Shown: in pieces, positions 7,198 to 14,523 of the stretch
Layout: each line of letters starts with the position of its first letter
How positions within the stretch are numbered: the first letter of the stretch is position 1
The notes under the pieces: model-generated
The model's input: the letters and a program-made list of their open reading frames with translations, nothing else
The model's database searches: none
Told to the model about the DNA's origin: nothing
Assembly (NCBI GenBank): GCA_018711275.1
Contig: DVIN01000050.1
Location: 1-64,000 of the forward strand
DNA from: Candidatus Pullilachnospira intestinigallinarum
Lineage (GTDB): Bacteria; Bacillota; Clostridia; Lachnospirales; Lachnospiraceae
Length of the DNA: 64,000 nt
Direction of reading: 5' to 3'
Position numbers and translations under genes: made by a program

Positions 7198-7874
7198 TGG
7201 CGGAGATAAAAATCAGTCTGCCGGTTTATAAAATCTGCTATTCGCTGGCATTTGTGGTTGGGATGGCCCTGATCCGGGGCGTCACCAGCGTCAGCGAAAT
7301 CGGGAGCGCCATGCAGCAGGCCATGGGCGTTCTGGCGGTGGTTTTCTGCGCGGATACCTATATGCAGGAGGTGCAGAATCACCGGGAAGAGGTATTCGGG
7401 ATGTATCCCATGAAACATCGGGTGCGGGCGGTTTATGTCCGTCTGGGAATACAGACGGTGTATCTGTATGGGATTTCCGTGATAGGGTACGGATGCTTTT
7501 TCTGGCAGCAGCCCTCCGCCGCCTGGGACGGAGATCCGGCCTGGGTTTCTTTTGTCATGTATCTGGCTGCCATGCCGGCCATGCTGCTGTTTTGCGGCAC
7601 CCTTGCTATGACGGCGGCCAATCTGCTGAGAAATCTGTGGGCCGGTATCGGAGTGGGAGCCCTGATATGGTTCGGCCTGATTTCCAGCGGCGGAAATGAA
7701 CTGCTGGGGAAATGGAATGTATTTTCCTTTTCCTTCCGGGCAATCGAAGAGACAGGAAATATCAGATGGCTGTGGGGAAGCGGCTGCTCCCTGCTGTTGA
7801 CCATGGCGATGCTGGCGACGGTTCCGGCGATCCTGGCCAGAGTGCCGGGTGGAAAGAAAGGAGAACGGTTATGA
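7197..7874 (+). CDS. ABC exporter permease subunit (small)
   Basis: A 225-residue protein with about six predicted transmembrane helices and little else. It is the second membrane subunit of the exporter. The ATG at 7197 overlaps the stop of the previous gene by one base and follows GGAGG at 11 bases. A TTG at 7194 is in frame and possible. The 3' end overlaps the ATPase start by four bases (ATGA). I assign it by topology and context only. Confidence 0.78.
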   Translation: MAEIKISLPVYKICYSLAFVVGMALIRGVTSVSEIGSAMQQAMGVLAVVFCADTYMQEVQNHREEVFGMYPMKHRVRAVYVRLGIQTVYLYGISVIGYGCFFWQQPSAAWDGDPAWVSFVMYLAAMPAMLLFCGTLAMTAANLLRNLWAGIGVGALIWFGLISSGGNELLGKWNVFSFSFRAIEETGNIRWLWGSGCSLLLTMAMLATVPAILARVPGGKKGERL

Positions 7875-8755
7875 GTATTGAAATCAGAGATTTGACAGTG
7901 CGGTTTAAAAACGGGGTGACAGCAGTGGATCACGCCAGTCTGACAATTCCGAAAGGAATCTACGGACTGTTGGGGGAAAATGGAGCGGGAAAGACCACGC
8001 TGATGCGGGTGCTGACCACGGTGCTGCGGCCCTCCGGCGGATCAGCGTTCATCGACGGGCTGGAGTATACAGCGCCAAATTACGGCAAAATCCGCAGAAA
8101 AATCGGATACCTGCCCCAGGAGATCGATCTTTATCCACAGCTTACAGTGCGGGAGTGTCTGACGTATATGGGGGAACTGGCCGGGGTGGAGAAGCATACG
8201 CTGAACAGGCGGATTGACCGGACCCTGGAACGCACCGGTCTGGCGGCCCATCAAAAAAAGAAGATGCGTCAGCTTTCCGGAGGAATGAAGCGCCGGGTGG
8301 GGCTGATACAGGCGCTGCTCCATGAACCGGAATTTCTGATTGTGGACGAACCAACCACCGGCCTGGATCCGGAGGAGAGAATTCGGATCCGGAACCTTCT
8401 GGTGGATTTTTCGGAGAACCGGACGGTGCTGCTTTCCACCCATGTGGTGGAGGATCTGGCCGCCACCTGCACCCGGCTGGCGGTGATGCAGAAAGGAAAA
8501 TTCCTGTATGCCGGGGAGGTAAAAGGCCTTATGGAACAGGCCCAGGGCTGCGTTTGGATCTGCCGGACAAAAGAGGAAGCCTGTGCCAGAAAACTGGAGC
8601 GGGAATATCTGACCGCAGGCAAGCAGCTGGTGGACGGCGGCATTCAGCTTCGGATCCTGTCGCCCGACAAACCTCCGGTGGACTGCCTGCCGGGGGAGGC
8701 AACCCTGGAGGACGCCTATCTTTTTCTTGCGGGCCGAAAAGCAGGATTGCCGTGA
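7871..8755 (+). CDS. ABC transporter ATP-binding protein
   Basis: A 294-residue cytosolic ATPase of the ABC-2 exporter type. Walker A is GENGAGKTT (35-43). The Q-loop region is GYLPQEIDLYPQLTV, the signature LSGGMKRR, Walker B FLIVDEPTTGLDP, and the switch histidine is in LLSTHVVEDL. A C-terminal extension after the core matches exporters of the drug or peptide-resistance class. The ATG at 7871 has GAAAGGAGAAC upstream, and the longer frame from 7712 is spurious. It forms one module with the two permeases upstream, probably controlled by the adjacent two-component system. Confidence 0.93.
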   Translation: MSIEIRDLTVRFKNGVTAVDHASLTIPKGIYGLLGENGAGKTTLMRVLTTVLRPSGGSAFIDGLEYTAPNYGKIRRKIGYLPQEIDLYPQLTVRECLTYMGELAGVEKHTLNRRIDRTLERTGLAAHQKKKMRQLSGGMKRRVGLIQALLHEPEFLIVDEPTTGLDPEERIRIRNLLVDFSENRTVLLSTHVVEDLAATCTRLAVMQKGKFLYAGEVKGLMEQAQGCVWICRTKEEACARKLEREYLTAGKQLVDGGIQLRILSPDKPPVDCLPGEATLEDAYLFLAGRKAGLP

Positions 8756-8822
8756 AATACAGCGGCGGTGCGGCCGGAATCCTCCGGAAAAAGGAAAAAT
8801 TTCAGAAAATTCAAAACGCGGG

Positions 8823-8851
8823 TTGACAACGGAAAGGAAGAGTGTTATATT
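8823..8851 (+). promoter_or_regulatory. Promoter of the dnaJ-like gene
   Basis: TTGACA (8823-8828) and TATATT (8846-8851) are separated by 17 bases, a near-consensus sigma-A promoter 146 bases before the start codon. No CIRCE element is visible here. Confidence 0.8.
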
Positions 8852-8873
8852 TCATATAGAACAAGAAGAACAA
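8844..8873 (+). promoter_or_regulatory. Start-site element shared by dnaJ-like and clpB promoters
   Basis: GTTATATTTCAT(A/C)TAGAACAAGAA is present here and at 14454 before clpB, one mismatch in 24 positions, at the same place relative to the -10 box (both TATATT). The flanking DNA is not conserved. It covers the -10 box and the likely first 15-20 transcribed bases, which suggests a common operator or a common 5' mRNA end. Confidence 0.65.
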
Positions 8874-8996
8874 AAGAGGATGGAGATCTTCCCTGTTCCG
8901 ATTGTTCGGGAGGACAAAGATGTCAGGAGGACGGCGGTGCCGGCCTCCTGTTTTGAAAAATGAAAATCGGCGGTTAAATGCCGGGAGGTGAGAAGT

Positions 8997-10112
8997 TTGG
9001 AAGCAAAAAAGGATTACTATGAGATTCTCGGCGTCGACAGAAATGCCAGTGAGGACGTCATTAAGAAAGCCTACAGAAAACTGGCGAAAAAGTACCATCC
9101 GGACAGCAACGAGGGCAACCCCAAGGCTGAGGAGATGTTCAAACAGATCACCGAGGCGTATACGGTGCTGAGTGACAAGGAAAAGAGAAAGCTGTATGAT
9201 CAGTTCGGTCATGCGGCCTTTGACCAGACGGCAGGCGGTTATGGCCAGGGGTATGGCGGCCAGGCTTCCGGAAACGGAGGATTTGGCGGCTTTGGTCAGG
9301 GCTTTGGAGGTTCCGGCGGCGGTTACCGGGAGTATCATTTTGAGGGCGGCAGCCAGGATATGGATGATATTCTGAAGAATCTGTTCGGAGAGGGCTTCGG
9401 AGGATTTGGCGGCAGCCGTGGAAGTACGGGAGGAAGAACGTATCAAAACAGCGGATTTGGCGGCTTTGGAGGCGGAAGCTTCCATGACGGAGGTTTTGGA
9501 AACGGCGCGTTTCACGGCGGCGGTTCCGGAGGCGGCGGTTTTGCCAGAGACGGCCAGGATCTGACGGCAGATGTGGAGGTCACCTTTGATGAGGCGGCTT
9601 TCGGCTGTCAGAAGGTGATCCGTCTGCAGGACGGTCAGGGAAAGATCCAGTCTCTGGAAGTAAAGATTCCCGCAGGTATCGAGGATGGAAAGACCATCCG
9701 TCTGAAAGGAAAAGGTCAGCCCGGGACGGGCGGCGGACAGGCGGGAAGCCTGCTGCTGAAGATTCATGTGAAGAGCCGGCCGGGTTATGAGCGGAAGGGA
9801 ATGGATGTGTATACGACCGTGAAGATTCCGTTCGAAACGGCAGTGCTTGGCGGAGAAGCGGCGATTGATACCCTGTACGGACGGGTGATGTGCAGGATCC
9901 GTCCCGGCACTCAGTCAGGTACGAAGATCCGGCTGAAGGGAAAAGGAATCGTATCCATGAAGCAGCCGGGAGTTTACGGCGATCAGTACGCGTCGGTGGA
10001 GATTGATGTGCCCCGGAATCTGGGACCGGAAGCCAGACAGAAACTCCAGGAGTTTGTCCGGGCCTGTCAGAAAGAACGGTCACAGTCTTTTCATAAGGGG
10101 AGCGCGGCCTGA
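8997..10112 (+). CDS. Class-B DnaJ (CbpA-type) Hsp40 co-chaperone
   Basis: A 371-residue cytosolic co-chaperone that stimulates DnaK ATPase. The J domain covers about 5-70, with the HPD motif at 34-36. A Gly/Phe-rich region of roughly 120 residues follows. The C-terminal substrate-binding domains (about 180-355) contain [16 protein letters not shown] and two KGKG motifs. There are no CxxCxGxG zinc-finger repeats, so this is a CbpA/class-B protein rather than canonical DnaJ. I prefer the TTG at 8997, 8 bases after GGGAGG. The GTG at 8988 overlaps that ribosome binding site. The gene is monocistronic, with a strong promoter and a terminator. Confidence 0.92.
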   Translation: MEAKKDYYEILGVDRNASEDVIKKAYRKLAKKYHPDSNEGNPKAEEMFKQITEAYTVLSDKEKRKLYDQFGHAAFDQTAGGYGQGYGGQASGNGGFGGFGQGFGGSGGGYREYHFEGGSQDMDDILKNLFGEGFGGFGGSRGSTGGRTYQNSGFGGFGGGSFHDGGFGNGAFHGGGSGGGGFARDGQDLTADVEVTFDEAAFGCQKVIRLQDGQGKIQSLEVKIPAGIEDGKTIRLKGKGQPGTGGGQAGSLLLKIHVKSRPGYERKGMDVYTTVKIPFETAVLGGEAAIDTLYGRVMCRIRPGTQSGTKIRLKGKGIVSMKQPGVYGDQYASVEIDVPRNLGPEARQKLQEFVRACQKERSQSFHKGSAA

Positions 10113-10131
10113 GTGGTCCCCGCACAAAAAC

Positions 10132-10170
10132 GCCTCACCGTGAGAGGATTCTCGCGGCGGGGCTTTTTTT
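10132..10170 (+). terminator. Terminator after the dnaJ-like gene
   Basis: GCCTCACCGTGAGA pairs with TCTCGCGGCGGGGC (two G-U pairs, one mismatch) and is followed by seven T residues. Confidence 0.82.
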
Positions 10171-10235
10171 GCGGGTATTCCATTGTGGCTTTCGTGTGCT
10201 ATAATAGAAAAGGAATTTAAAATGGAAAGGGATGG

Positions 10236-10901
10236 ATGGAATTGCATACGTCGCATGTACAGCTTCTGAAACGATATCTTCTTCTTTGCGCCGGTCTGGC
10301 GGTGATGGCCTTTGGGGTGGCTTTTTCCATCAAGGCCAGTCTGGGGACTTCCCCGATCTCCAGCTTTCCTTATGTGATCAGTGTAATCACACCGCTGACA
10401 GTGGGAAATGCCACGATACTGATGCATTGTTTCTTTATTCTTCTGCAGATCCTGATTCTCAGAAAAGAGTATCATCCCATTCAGCTGCTGCAGCTGCCGG
10501 TGGCTGTTTTTTTCGGATATCTGACGGATTTCGGTGTGTGGGCAGTGCAGGGAATTTCCTGTAATACCTACTGGCAGCAGTGGCTGGCATGCATTGTGGG
10601 AATCCTGCTGGTGGCGGCGGGGGTCAGCTGCGAGGTAAAGGCCAACGTGGTGGTTCTGGCCGGAGAAGGCGTGGTGCTGGCGGTCTGTCAGAAGGTGCCT
10701 GTAAAGTTCGGATATATGAAAGTCATGTTTGATGTGACGCTGGTGGCGGTGTCCTGTATAGTTTCAATGACAGTGACCGGAACCATCCACGGAGTCAGAG
10801 AAGGGACGGTGGCGGCGGCCATATTTGTAGGCCTGACGTCAAAACAGATGATACGTCTGGTGGATAAATGGAAAAAGAATGCTGCTGTATCGGTTGGTTA
10901 A
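10236..10901 (+). CDS. YczE/YyaS/YitT-family integral membrane protein
   Basis: A 221-residue membrane protein with five or six predicted helices. The N-terminal FGVAFSIKASLGTSPISSFPY block is the hallmark of the YczE/YitT-like group. The molecular role is not established for the family. The ATG at 10236 follows GGAAAGG, and a possible ATG at 10232 is out of frame. The stop codon lies inside the loop of the terminator hairpin that follows. The gene stands between two terminators and is probably transcribed alone. Confidence 0.8.
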   Translation: MELHTSHVQLLKRYLLLCAGLAVMAFGVAFSIKASLGTSPISSFPYVISVITPLTVGNATILMHCFFILLQILILRKEYHPIQLLQLPVAVFFGYLTDFGVWAVQGISCNTYWQQWLACIVGILLVAAGVSCEVKANVVVLAGEGVVLAVCQKVPVKFGYMKVMFDVTLVAVSCIVSMTVTGTIHGVREGTVAAAIFVGLTSKQMIRLVDKWKKNAAVSVG

Positions 10902-10920
10902 ACCGATGCGGCGCTTTTTT
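10880..10920 (+). terminator. Terminator overlapping the 3' end of the YczE-like gene
   Basis: ATCGGTT and AACCGAT form the core stem with flanking GC pairs, followed by TTTTTTTT. The TAA stop at 10899-10901 is part of the hairpin, so ribosomes finishing the gene would occlude it. Confidence 0.8.
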
Positions 10921-10939
10921 TTGCCTTTTGAAAAAATGC

Positions 10940-10968
10940 TTGACAACCCGAATGCGACCTGGTATAGT
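10940..10968 (+). promoter_or_regulatory. Promoter of the GntR/ABC operon
   Basis: TTGACA (10940-10945) and TATAGT (10963-10968) lie 17 bases apart, followed within 17 bases by a perfect palindrome. The start near 10975 rules out the upstream in-frame ATG at 10969 as the GntR start. Confidence 0.85.
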
Positions 10969-10984
10969 ATGGCTAAGCTAGTTA

Positions 10985-10998
10985 GTTACTTGAGTAAC
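10985..10998 (+). promoter_or_regulatory. Operator-like palindrome (GntR autoregulation)
   Basis: GTTACT-TG-AGTAAC is a perfect inverted repeat just after the predicted transcription start. YtrA-type GntR repressors bind inverted repeats overlapping their own promoter, so this is the likely autoregulatory site. Confidence 0.7.
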
Positions 10999-11022
10999 AA
11001 ACATGCAAAGGTGGTGAGAACT

Positions 11023-11409
11023 CTGAATATTAATCCAAACAGTGAAAAACCCATATTTATCCAGATCGCCGAGCAGCTGGAGGATTCCATTTTTACGGGG
11101 GTATTTCCGGAGGAGTCGCGGATACCGTCCACCAACGAGATATCGGCGCTTTTCAATATCAATCCCCATACGGTTCTGAAGGGGATGAATATGCTGGTGG
11201 ATGAGGAGATCATTTACAAGAAGCGGGGGCTGGGCATGTATGTGAAGGAGGGCGCAGTGGGAAAGATCAGAAAGAAGAGACAGGAGCAGTTTTACGACCA
11301 GTACATTGCCGCGCTGGTGGAAGAGGCGTCGAAGCTGCAGATGTCCAAGGAGGAGGTTATGGAACTGATTGAAAGGGGGTATGAACATGAACGCGGTGAA
11401 CATTCATAA
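11023..11409 (+). CDS. YtrA-subfamily GntR transcriptional regulator
   Basis: A roughly 128-residue DNA-binding repressor. The N-terminal winged HTH starts at NINPNSEKPIFIQIAEQLED and includes SRIPSTNEISALFNINPHTV. The short C-terminal tail is typical of YtrA proteins, which lack a large effector domain. The start is awkward. AAAGGTGG is followed 8 bases later by CTG (11023), which would give the family's usual N-terminus. GTG at 11011 and 11014 are in frame but overlap the ribosome binding site. It is cotranscribed with, and overlaps, the ATPase gene, so it likely represses its own ABC exporter until a cell-envelope signal appears. Confidence 0.88.
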   Translation: MNINPNSEKPIFIQIAEQLEDSIFTGVFPEESRIPSTNEISALFNINPHTVLKGMNMLVDEEIIYKKRGLGMYVKEGAVGKIRKKRQEQFYDQYIAALVEEASKLQMSKEEVMELIERGYEHERGEHS

Positions 11410-12286
11410 TGTGACGAAGCGGTATCAGCAGGTGACGGCGCTGGATCACGTTTCTTTTACGCTGGAACATGGGAAGATTTATGGATTGCTGGGGAGAAAC
11501 GGGGCGGGAAAGTCCACGCTGATTAATATTCTGGCAAACCGGATTTTTGCCGATGAGGGAGAGATTTCCATCGATGGCCTGCCGGCGGTGGAAAATATGG
11601 CGGTGCATGAAAAAATATTCTGCATGAGCGAGGCGGATCTGTATGATACCAGCCTGCGGGTACGGGAACTGTTCCGTTGGACCGCGCGTTTTTACGACAG
11701 TTTTGATTTGCAGCGGGCGTTTGCCATTGCGGAAAAGTTCGGACTGGACACGCAAAAACGGTTCCGTGCACTGTCCAAGGGGTATCAGTCCATTTTCAAG
11801 CTGACGGTGGCGCTGGCGCTGGACGTACCCTATGTGGTTTTTGACGAGCCGGTGCTGGGGCTGGACGCCAATCACCGGGAACTGTTCTATGAACTGCTGC
11901 TGAAAAATTATGAGGAGAATCCGCGGACGATTGTGATTGCCACACATCTGATTGAGGAGGTGGCAAATCTTATCGAGGATGTGGTGCTGATCGATCATGG
12001 GAAGATTCTTCTGGAAGATTCCGTGGAGCACCTGCTGGAGACCGGCTACTGTGTTTCCGGGATTGCCGGGGATGTGGAGGAGTTCTGCCGGGACCAGAAG
12101 GTGATCGGGGAGGATACGCTGGGCGGTATGAAACTGGCTTATGTGATGGGGGAGCGGCCGGAAGTCCTGCCCGGGAATCTCCAGATCACCGGTATGAATC
12201 TGCAGAAGCTGTTTGTGAAGCTGACGGAGGACGCGGGGCGCAAAGCCTATGGCGGATCCGGTGAAGAGAGGGGGATAAGAGGATGA
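11387..12286 (+). CDS. ABC transporter ATP-binding protein (YtrB-like)
   Basis: A 299-residue ATPase partner of the following permease. Walker A is GRNGAGKST. The signature region LSKGYQSIFKL is degenerate compared with LSGGQ, as is common in YtrB-like ATPases. Walker B is YVVFDEPVLGLD, and the switch histidine is in IATHLIEEV. Two ATGs (11381, 11387) follow GAAAGGGGG, and the second has better spacing. It overlaps the GntR gene by 23 bases and the permease gene by four, so the three form a tight operon. The substrate is unknown. Confidence 0.9.
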   Translation: MNAVNIHNVTKRYQQVTALDHVSFTLEHGKIYGLLGRNGAGKSTLINILANRIFADEGEISIDGLPAVENMAVHEKIFCMSEADLYDTSLRVRELFRWTARFYDSFDLQRAFAIAEKFGLDTQKRFRALSKGYQSIFKLTVALALDVPYVVFDEPVLGLDANHRELFYELLLKNYEENPRTIVIATHLIEEVANLIEDVVLIDHGKILLEDSVEHLLETGYCVSGIAGDVEEFCRDQKVIGEDTLGGMKLAYVMGERPEVLPGNLQITGMNLQKLFVKLTEDAGRKAYGGSGEERGIRG

Positions 12287-13017
12287 AAAAGCTGCGGACG
12301 GTGGTGCAGTACGAGTGCGCCACATCTTTTAAATATATCTGGATTTTTTATGCGGTGGTCTTTGCAGTGATCGCGGTGATTTCCGCCATCATCTTTCTTG
12401 TGGAGGGCAGTATGGAGCAGGTAGGCACCAACTGTCTGGAGATGAATTCTCTGGTCTATGTGGGAATCCTGGGAGCGCTGGGATTTAAGGAAGATTTTCG
12501 GATGCTGATCCAGAACGGATTTACCAGAACTTACATTTTTCTGGCGACGCTGAGTTTGTTTGGGTTTGTGTCGGGCATTCTGGCATTGGTGGATACCATC
12601 GTGGGCCGAAGTCTCCACGCACTGCTCCCGGGTGGATACGATTCCGTTTTCGGCTCCATTTACGGCTATGAGTATTCGCCGGTGCTCAACTGGCTGTGGC
12701 TGTTTCTGGTATATCTGACGGTCTGCTGCCTGTTCTATCTGGTGATTCTGGTGATCAACCGTCTGGGGAAGGTATCCTCTGTGACTCTGGGCGTGGCGCT
12801 GGCCATGGTGATCGTGCTGGTGCTGCCGGCGGTGTTCCGTTTCCTGCTGCCGGCTGGCGCCGCCGGACAGATGCGCCGGTTTCTGATGGGCGCCATGGGA
12901 TTTCCCCGGGGAGGAGGCGTCAATCTGCTGTTTCCCCTTCTGTTTTTCCTGGCAGTGTTTTTGCTGCTGGGGGCGGCTTCCTATCTGGTGATCCGCCGGG
13001 CAGAGCTGAAGGTATGA
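12283..13017 (+). CDS. ABC exporter permease of the GntR operon
   Basis: A 244-residue protein with about six predicted transmembrane helices, starting MKKLRTVVQYECATSFKYIW. It is the membrane partner of the preceding ATPase (ATGA overlap). No signature assigns it to a named family, so the role rests on topology and operon context. The operon ends at a bidirectional terminator. Confidence 0.8.
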   Translation: MKKLRTVVQYECATSFKYIWIFYAVVFAVIAVISAIIFLVEGSMEQVGTNCLEMNSLVYVGILGALGFKEDFRMLIQNGFTRTYIFLATLSLFGFVSGILALVDTIVGRSLHALLPGGYDSVFGSIYGYEYSPVLNWLWLFLVYLTVCCLFYLVILVINRLGKVSSVTLGVALAMVIVLVLPAVFRFLLPAGAAGQMRRFLMGAMGFPRGGGVNLLFPLLFFLAVFLLLGAASYLVIRRAELKV

Positions 13018-13102
13018 CAGAAAGAGCGCAGAGCGGCGGATGCCGGATTCCAGGAAGAAATATTTCCATGCGCTTTTCGCGAATGTTCTGTTATCAATAG
13101 GA

Positions 13103-13152
13103 AAAAGATGCCGCCGCATCCATGGTTATCCATCGGTGCGGCGGCATCTTTT
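13103..13152. terminator. Bidirectional terminator between convergent genes
   Basis: AAAAGATGCCGCCGCA pairs with TGCGGCGGCATCTTTT, a perfect 16-bp stem with A and T flanks. It can stop transcripts of both the ABC operon (+) and the HTH/DUF2975 operon (-). Confidence 0.93.
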
Positions 13153-13170
13153 CCTGTCTCAGAGACGATA

Positions 13171-13380
13171 TCAGTCCTCATCCTCGATATATTCCAGAAT
13201 ATCGCCGGGCTGACAGTTCAGGACGCGGCAGATGGCGTCCAGCGTACTGAAACGGATTGCTTTTACTTTTCCTGTTTTCAAATAAGAAAGATTCACATTC
13301 GATATTTCCACCCGTGCCGCCAGATCGTTCAGCTTCATTTTCCGGTCAGCTAAAATCCTGTCAAGATGAATGATAATCAT
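13171..13380 (-). CDS. Cro/CI-type HTH regulator (YozG-like)
   Basis: A 69-residue single-domain helix-turn-helix protein with LNDLAARVEISNVNLSYLKTG as the recognition segment and the YozG-like tail NCQPGDILEYIEDE. Such proteins are regularly encoded next to DUF2975 membrane proteins. Here the two genes overlap by four bases on the minus strand. It probably autoregulates through palindromes at the operon promoter. The ATG at 13380 has a weak ribosome binding site, consistent with translational coupling. Confidence 0.9.
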   Translation of the reverse strand: MIIIHLDRILADRKMKLNDLAARVEISNVNLSYLKTGKVKAIRFSTLDAICRVLNCQPGDILEYIEDED

Positions 13381-14015
13381 ATGGTATGGTCCACCTCGTC
13401 CTGTAAATGGATGCCGTAGTAAATGATGTATGCGGCCACCAGGAAGCCGAAACCCTGGAAGATGGGATTCAGCAGCTCCGCGTTTACGGAACAGGAAATC
13501 TGGCAGCCTGAAATACCGCCGGCAAGAGCGCAGATCAGGAATTTGATAAGTGGTACAAGAAAAGCGGAAAAAAACTGGAGCAGGCCATAGTACAGAATCA
13601 ATCTGGCATTCTGCTCAATGAAAAACGCTCCCTTCCCCACATTGGAAAATACCCGGCTCAAAAACCAGTATCCCAGCATGGCCGGCAGTACGGTGGAAGC
13701 GTACATGAGAGAAAGCGCAATATGGGCGGCCAAATCGACACGGTCATTGTCATCCGCAACTACATGAATCTGATCGGCTGAAGCCGTGGTGAGACCCGTG
13801 GTACTGCCGTAATCGGGTACTTCCTGCCGGCTTTCTGCATAGGTGGCCCGCTCATAGACACCTGTACCTGTACGCAGCGTGAACGTCTGTCTGCCCATAA
13901 AAGCCAGTACCAGGCACATCAGAAAGAAAATCATCACGACATAGCAGAGAATACTCAGAAATCCTGCGGCGGCTCTGGTGCGGCTTTCGTTGAAAAACAT
14001 CTGGAGCTTTTTCAT
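13377..14015 (-). CDS. DUF2975 integral membrane protein
   Basis: A 212-residue protein with four predicted transmembrane helices. After KKLQMFFNESRTRAAAG comes a helix, then an extracytoplasmic loop, then helices around MYASTVLPAMLGYWFL, the central LLQFFSAFLVPLIKF block and the C-terminal GFLVAAYIIYYGIHLQDEVD. This is the DUF2975 layout, and the family has no assigned biochemical role. The ATG at 14015 follows AAGGAGGTGACCGGC, and the longer frame to 14099 is not supported. It is cotranscribed with the HTH gene. Confidence 0.85.
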   Translation of the reverse strand: MKKLQMFFNESRTRAAAGFLSILCYVVMIFFLMCLVLAFMGRQTFTLRTGTGVYERATYAESRQEVPDYGSTTGLTTASADQIHVVADDNDRVDLAAHIALSLMYASTVLPAMLGYWFLSRVFSNVGKGAFFIEQNARLILYYGLLQFFSAFLVPLIKFLICALAGGISGCQISCSVNAELLNPIFQGFGFLVAAYIIYYGIHLQDEVDHTI

Positions 14016-14049
14016 GCCGGTCACCTCCTTATATCCTTTTCTTATCTTT

Positions 14050-14078
14050 ATCATAAGTGGGTATTTAATGTTTGTCAA
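14050..14078 (-). promoter_or_regulatory. Promoter of the DUF2975/HTH operon
   Basis: On the minus strand TTGACA (14078-14073) and TATGAT (14055-14050) are 17 bases apart, about 35 bases before the start codon. Confidence 0.8.
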
Positions 14079-14085
14079 TAAAAAA

Positions 14086-14102
14086 TTAATGTTTAACATT
14101 AA
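14086..14102. promoter_or_regulatory. Palindromic operator upstream of the DUF2975/HTH promoter
   Basis: TTAATGTT-T-AACATTAA is a perfect inverted repeat just upstream of the -35 box. A further TTTAATGTTT half-site lies inside the spacer (14064-14073). The HTH protein of the operon is the natural candidate to bind both. Confidence 0.65.
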
Positions 14103-14187
14103 AAAAGAGAGGTAAATGATAGTTTCTTTTGAAAACGGATGCAGTATAATAAGGTCAGAGAAAAAGTCTGTTTGGAGGAAAGAGAAA

Positions 14188-14436
14188 ATGGAGCTCAGAA
14201 AATATCGGCAGTCAGACTGTAAAATTTTGACAGAATTATTTTATCATACGGTACATACGGTGAATGCGAAGGATTATACAGAAGAGCAGCTGGAACAGGC
14301 AGTTGATGGTAATATTACCACCCAGATTCAAATGCTTCAAAATTTTAGAAAGAAGGAAAACAGAAGAAAACCAGAAACAGGTTTTTCATTTAACCTTCAC
14401 AAATTTTTCACAAAGAAATTAGCACTCGACGCTTGA
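14188..14436 (+). pseudogene. Truncated GNAT-type acetyltransferase remnant
   Basis: The frame starts MELRKYRQSDCKILTELF and runs to VHTVNAKDYTEEQLE, a good match to the first ~40 residues of YafP/ElaA-like GNAT acetyltransferases, with AGGAAAGAGAAA upstream. After about residue 42 the similarity stops, and the remaining 40 residues (Lys/Arg/Asn-rich, ending KKLALDA) have no acetyl-CoA-binding motif. It looks like the 5' end of a gene joined to unrelated sequence next to the clpB promoter. It could be expressed as an 82-residue peptide, but an enzyme is unlikely. Confidence 0.65.
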
Positions 14437-14445
14437 CTTGGCTAA
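14419..14445 (+). promoter_or_regulatory. Degenerate CIRCE operator (HrcA site) at clpB
   Basis: TTAGCACTC is followed by 9 bases and then CTTGGCTAA. CIRCE is TTAGCACTC-N9-GAGTGCTAA, so the left half is perfect and five of nine right-half bases match, with exact spacing. It overlaps the -35 box of the clpB promoter, which is where HrcA would block transcription. Confidence 0.65.
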
Positions 14446-14461
14446 CAACATATGTTATATT
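14433..14461 (+). promoter_or_regulatory. Promoter of clpB
   Basis: TTGACT (14433-14438) and TATATT (14456-14461) are 17 bases apart, overlapping the CIRCE-like site. Confidence 0.8.
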
Positions 14462-14482
14462 TCATCTAGAACAAGAAAACAA
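14454..14482 (+). promoter_or_regulatory. Start-site element shared with the dnaJ-like promoter
   Basis: This is the second copy of GTTATATTTCAT(C/A)TAGAACAAGAA, aligned with the -10 box exactly as at 8844. It lies in front of clpB, so two chaperone genes about 5.6 kb apart share it. Confidence 0.65.
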
Positions 14483-14523
14483 GTTCTTTTTTATAGATGG
14501 ATTTAAAATGAGGAGGAGTGTCT

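Noticed and set aside
7871..13017. Treating the two ABC exporters as one duplicated system
   Set aside because: They differ in subunit layout (two permeases versus one), in control (two-component versus GntR) and in ATPase signature, and are separated by unrelated genes and terminators.
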